A stretch of 64,000 bases of DNA from assembly GCF_910596095.1 (NCBI RefSeq), contig NC_056534.1:10728490-10792489 (forward strand), read 5' to 3'. The DNA is from Thunnus maccoyii (taxonomy: Eukaryota; Chordata; Actinopteri; Scombriformes; Scombridae). Of this stretch, positions 62,385 through 64,000 are shown in pieces (within the stretch, counting starts at the first letter, position 1; each line of letters starts with the position of its first letter). The notes beneath the pieces were generated by a model that ran no database searches, had not been told where the DNA came from, and saw only the letters and a list, made by a program, of their open reading frames with translations. The position numbers and the translations under genes are program-made.

Positions 62385-63021
62385 TGTGACATTTACATTA
62401 CTTATGTTTTACATATTTAGGTTTTCAAATATATTAAAACAGAGGAAGTAAAAAAAAAAAATTAATTTCACTGTATTAAAAATGTGTAATATGCAGTAAC
62501 ACCTCAGTTAATGACAATGCAGTTGCTGGTCGTCATAGTAACGCAACACACCTTGTGGCTCACAAGTTTTTTCAGGTGTTCAGCAGAAAGGAGCGGATCC
62601 GTGACTGAAAATGTTTTTATGAAGCGCCGTGGTGTCAAAGTTTGGGAGCCACTGCGACTTTAATGCCACGTTCACGTCACGTTGGGACGGACGGTAGCGA
62701 TGGGAAAGATTCCTGTGTTCACATCATCAAGAAGGTTGTATAATTATAGAGTTGTTCATGTGAAGATTAAAATACTGTGCATTGACAATATAACACCATA
62801 TTGATTAAATGTGGGTTTTAATACATTGAACAACAATCTTTGGCTGATATGAGGTGTCCACAGTTGTTTGGCTTTCAGGCACTTCCACATTATTTAGTGC
62901 CATGTGAGATCTAATCAGAGTTTCCCAGTCATAACTAGAACTTGGATGCTCGTAATTACGGTACACAGCGTAAACCCTCCTGTAGGAAGGCTTTTTAGGA
63001 CGTTTTTAATCCTGACTAGAA

Positions 63022-63286
63022 GTGCCACTAATTTTTATTTTCATTAATGATTCATTTGTTAAATATTCTTCCACTTAATTATTTGCTTAGAGTGTCAAAT
63101 GTCAGAAAACAGAACATTTCCCAGGGCTTGTTTTGTTTAACCAAGAGACCAAAACCCAAAGAGATTCAATGTACAAATGGTATAAACAAAGAGAAAAGTG
63201 GGAAAATCTTCACATTTGGGAAAGCGGAACCAGCGAAAATGCATACTTGACTAATTGATTAATGGTTTGTAATCTTTTCAGCACTA
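63022..63286 (+). repeat. 'gctgcaacta' family, copy J (degraded)
   Basis: Retains 'attttcattaatgattcatt', 'gagtgtcaaatgtcagaaaa', 'cttcacatttgggaaagcgg' and 'gactaattgattaatggttt'. Confidence 0.5.
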
Positions 63287-64000
63287 ATGTTGACACTTGT
63301 TTCTGTTGTTTATTGTTGCACTGTTTTGTTTGTTCTTATTCTTATTCAAACACTGGTCAAAATTTCAGTCTGAGCACTGTTTCTTCTTTTCCATCAGTTT
63401 TGTTTTACTCTCAACTTTTGATTCTGTTCATCACTTTGCAGTAAAAAAAAAAAAAAAAAAATCTGTTTGTATGAAATCGATGCTATTTCTCTCATGCATG
63501 TCATTGTCATTATTTATACTGTTAAGGACGATGGTACTTAAGAATAAAGATTGTTGGATAATTGCATTTTCCTGCTTAGAAACTCAACATCACTGAATTT
63601 CAAACCCAACATGGCTCACAGGTGGTCACACGAAAGAAGACAAAAGAATATTTAAGTCAATGAGGAATTTAATTTGTGCTACACATTTTAACAAATCACA
63701 AAAACAGGAACATTTAAAAATACATATACTTCTCTATTTCCAGAATGTTTACGTATTGATGACAGCTGTTTTTACATATAGCAAAATATTTTTTCTTTTT
63801 TTTCAAAATAAGAAAAAATACCTTCTAAATAGCTTTGTCATTTAGCAGATAGAGCAGCATACAATCATTACGCATCTTTTTTTTTCTTTTTTTTTTCTAA
63901 TAATGTGCAACAACAATCACTGAAATCTTGCGCAAATTGTGCCTGATTGCCAGCTAAAAAAAAATGAGGCCTGTGTGAGGACATTCGGAAAAAAGCTAAA
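63287..64000. other. Intergenic DNA at the window end
   Basis: AT-rich, with an A run near 63442. An aataaa occurs at 63543-63548. No exon recognised on either strand. Confidence 0.4.

Overview
This is vertebrate, almost certainly teleost (probably percomorph) nuclear DNA. Genes are split into many short exons with GT-AG introns, CA/GT microsatellites are very dense, and several interspersed repeats characteristic of fish genomes are present. I rebuilt four protein-coding genes by hand, all on the + strand. In each, codon phase agrees at every exon junction.

Layout. (1) 2.0-11.1 kb: arpc1a, 10 coding exons, 370 aa. (2) 13.0-18.5 kb: arpc1b, 9 coding exons, 380 aa. The two are head-to-tail paralogues encoding the WD40 subunit of the Arp2/3 complex, with nearly superimposable exon lengths. 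(3) 20.3-30.4 kb: an mmd2-like gene, 7 coding exons, 238 aa, a seven-membrane-segment PAQR-family protein. (4) 35.6-60.1 kb: radil, 18 coding exons, 1186 aa, a Rap effector with RA, FHA-like, DIL and PDZ regions. A further 108-nt, phase-compatible candidate cassette exon lies in its second coding intron. The rest is intergenic DNA and intron filled with repeats: foldback and MITE-like elements, a common teleost repeat with a gctgcaacta-type end (at least ten copies), a deleted minus-strand LINE in mmd2 intron 5, a Tc1-like miniature element, a TTAA-flanked MITE and a hAT-like fragment. I see no tRNA, rRNA, CRISPR array or viral gene.

Themes. Arpc1a and Arpc1b are alternative subunits of the branched-actin nucleator. 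Radil acts on adhesion and migration downstream of Rap GTPases, so three of the four genes touch actin or adhesion. Mmd2 belongs to a Golgi-associated PAQR subgroup.

Most interesting signals. (a) CA repeats sit just downstream of 5' splice sites and GT repeats just upstream of 3' splice sites in three or four of the genes, as if introns or exons were bracketed by complementary RNA. (b) A 27-nt leader block is shared (24/27) by the two ARPC1 paralogues. (c) The radil cassette exon. (d) A glycine-rich expansion inside the Radil RA domain. (e) An intron present in arpc1a is absent from arpc1b, and a short insertion sits at that site.
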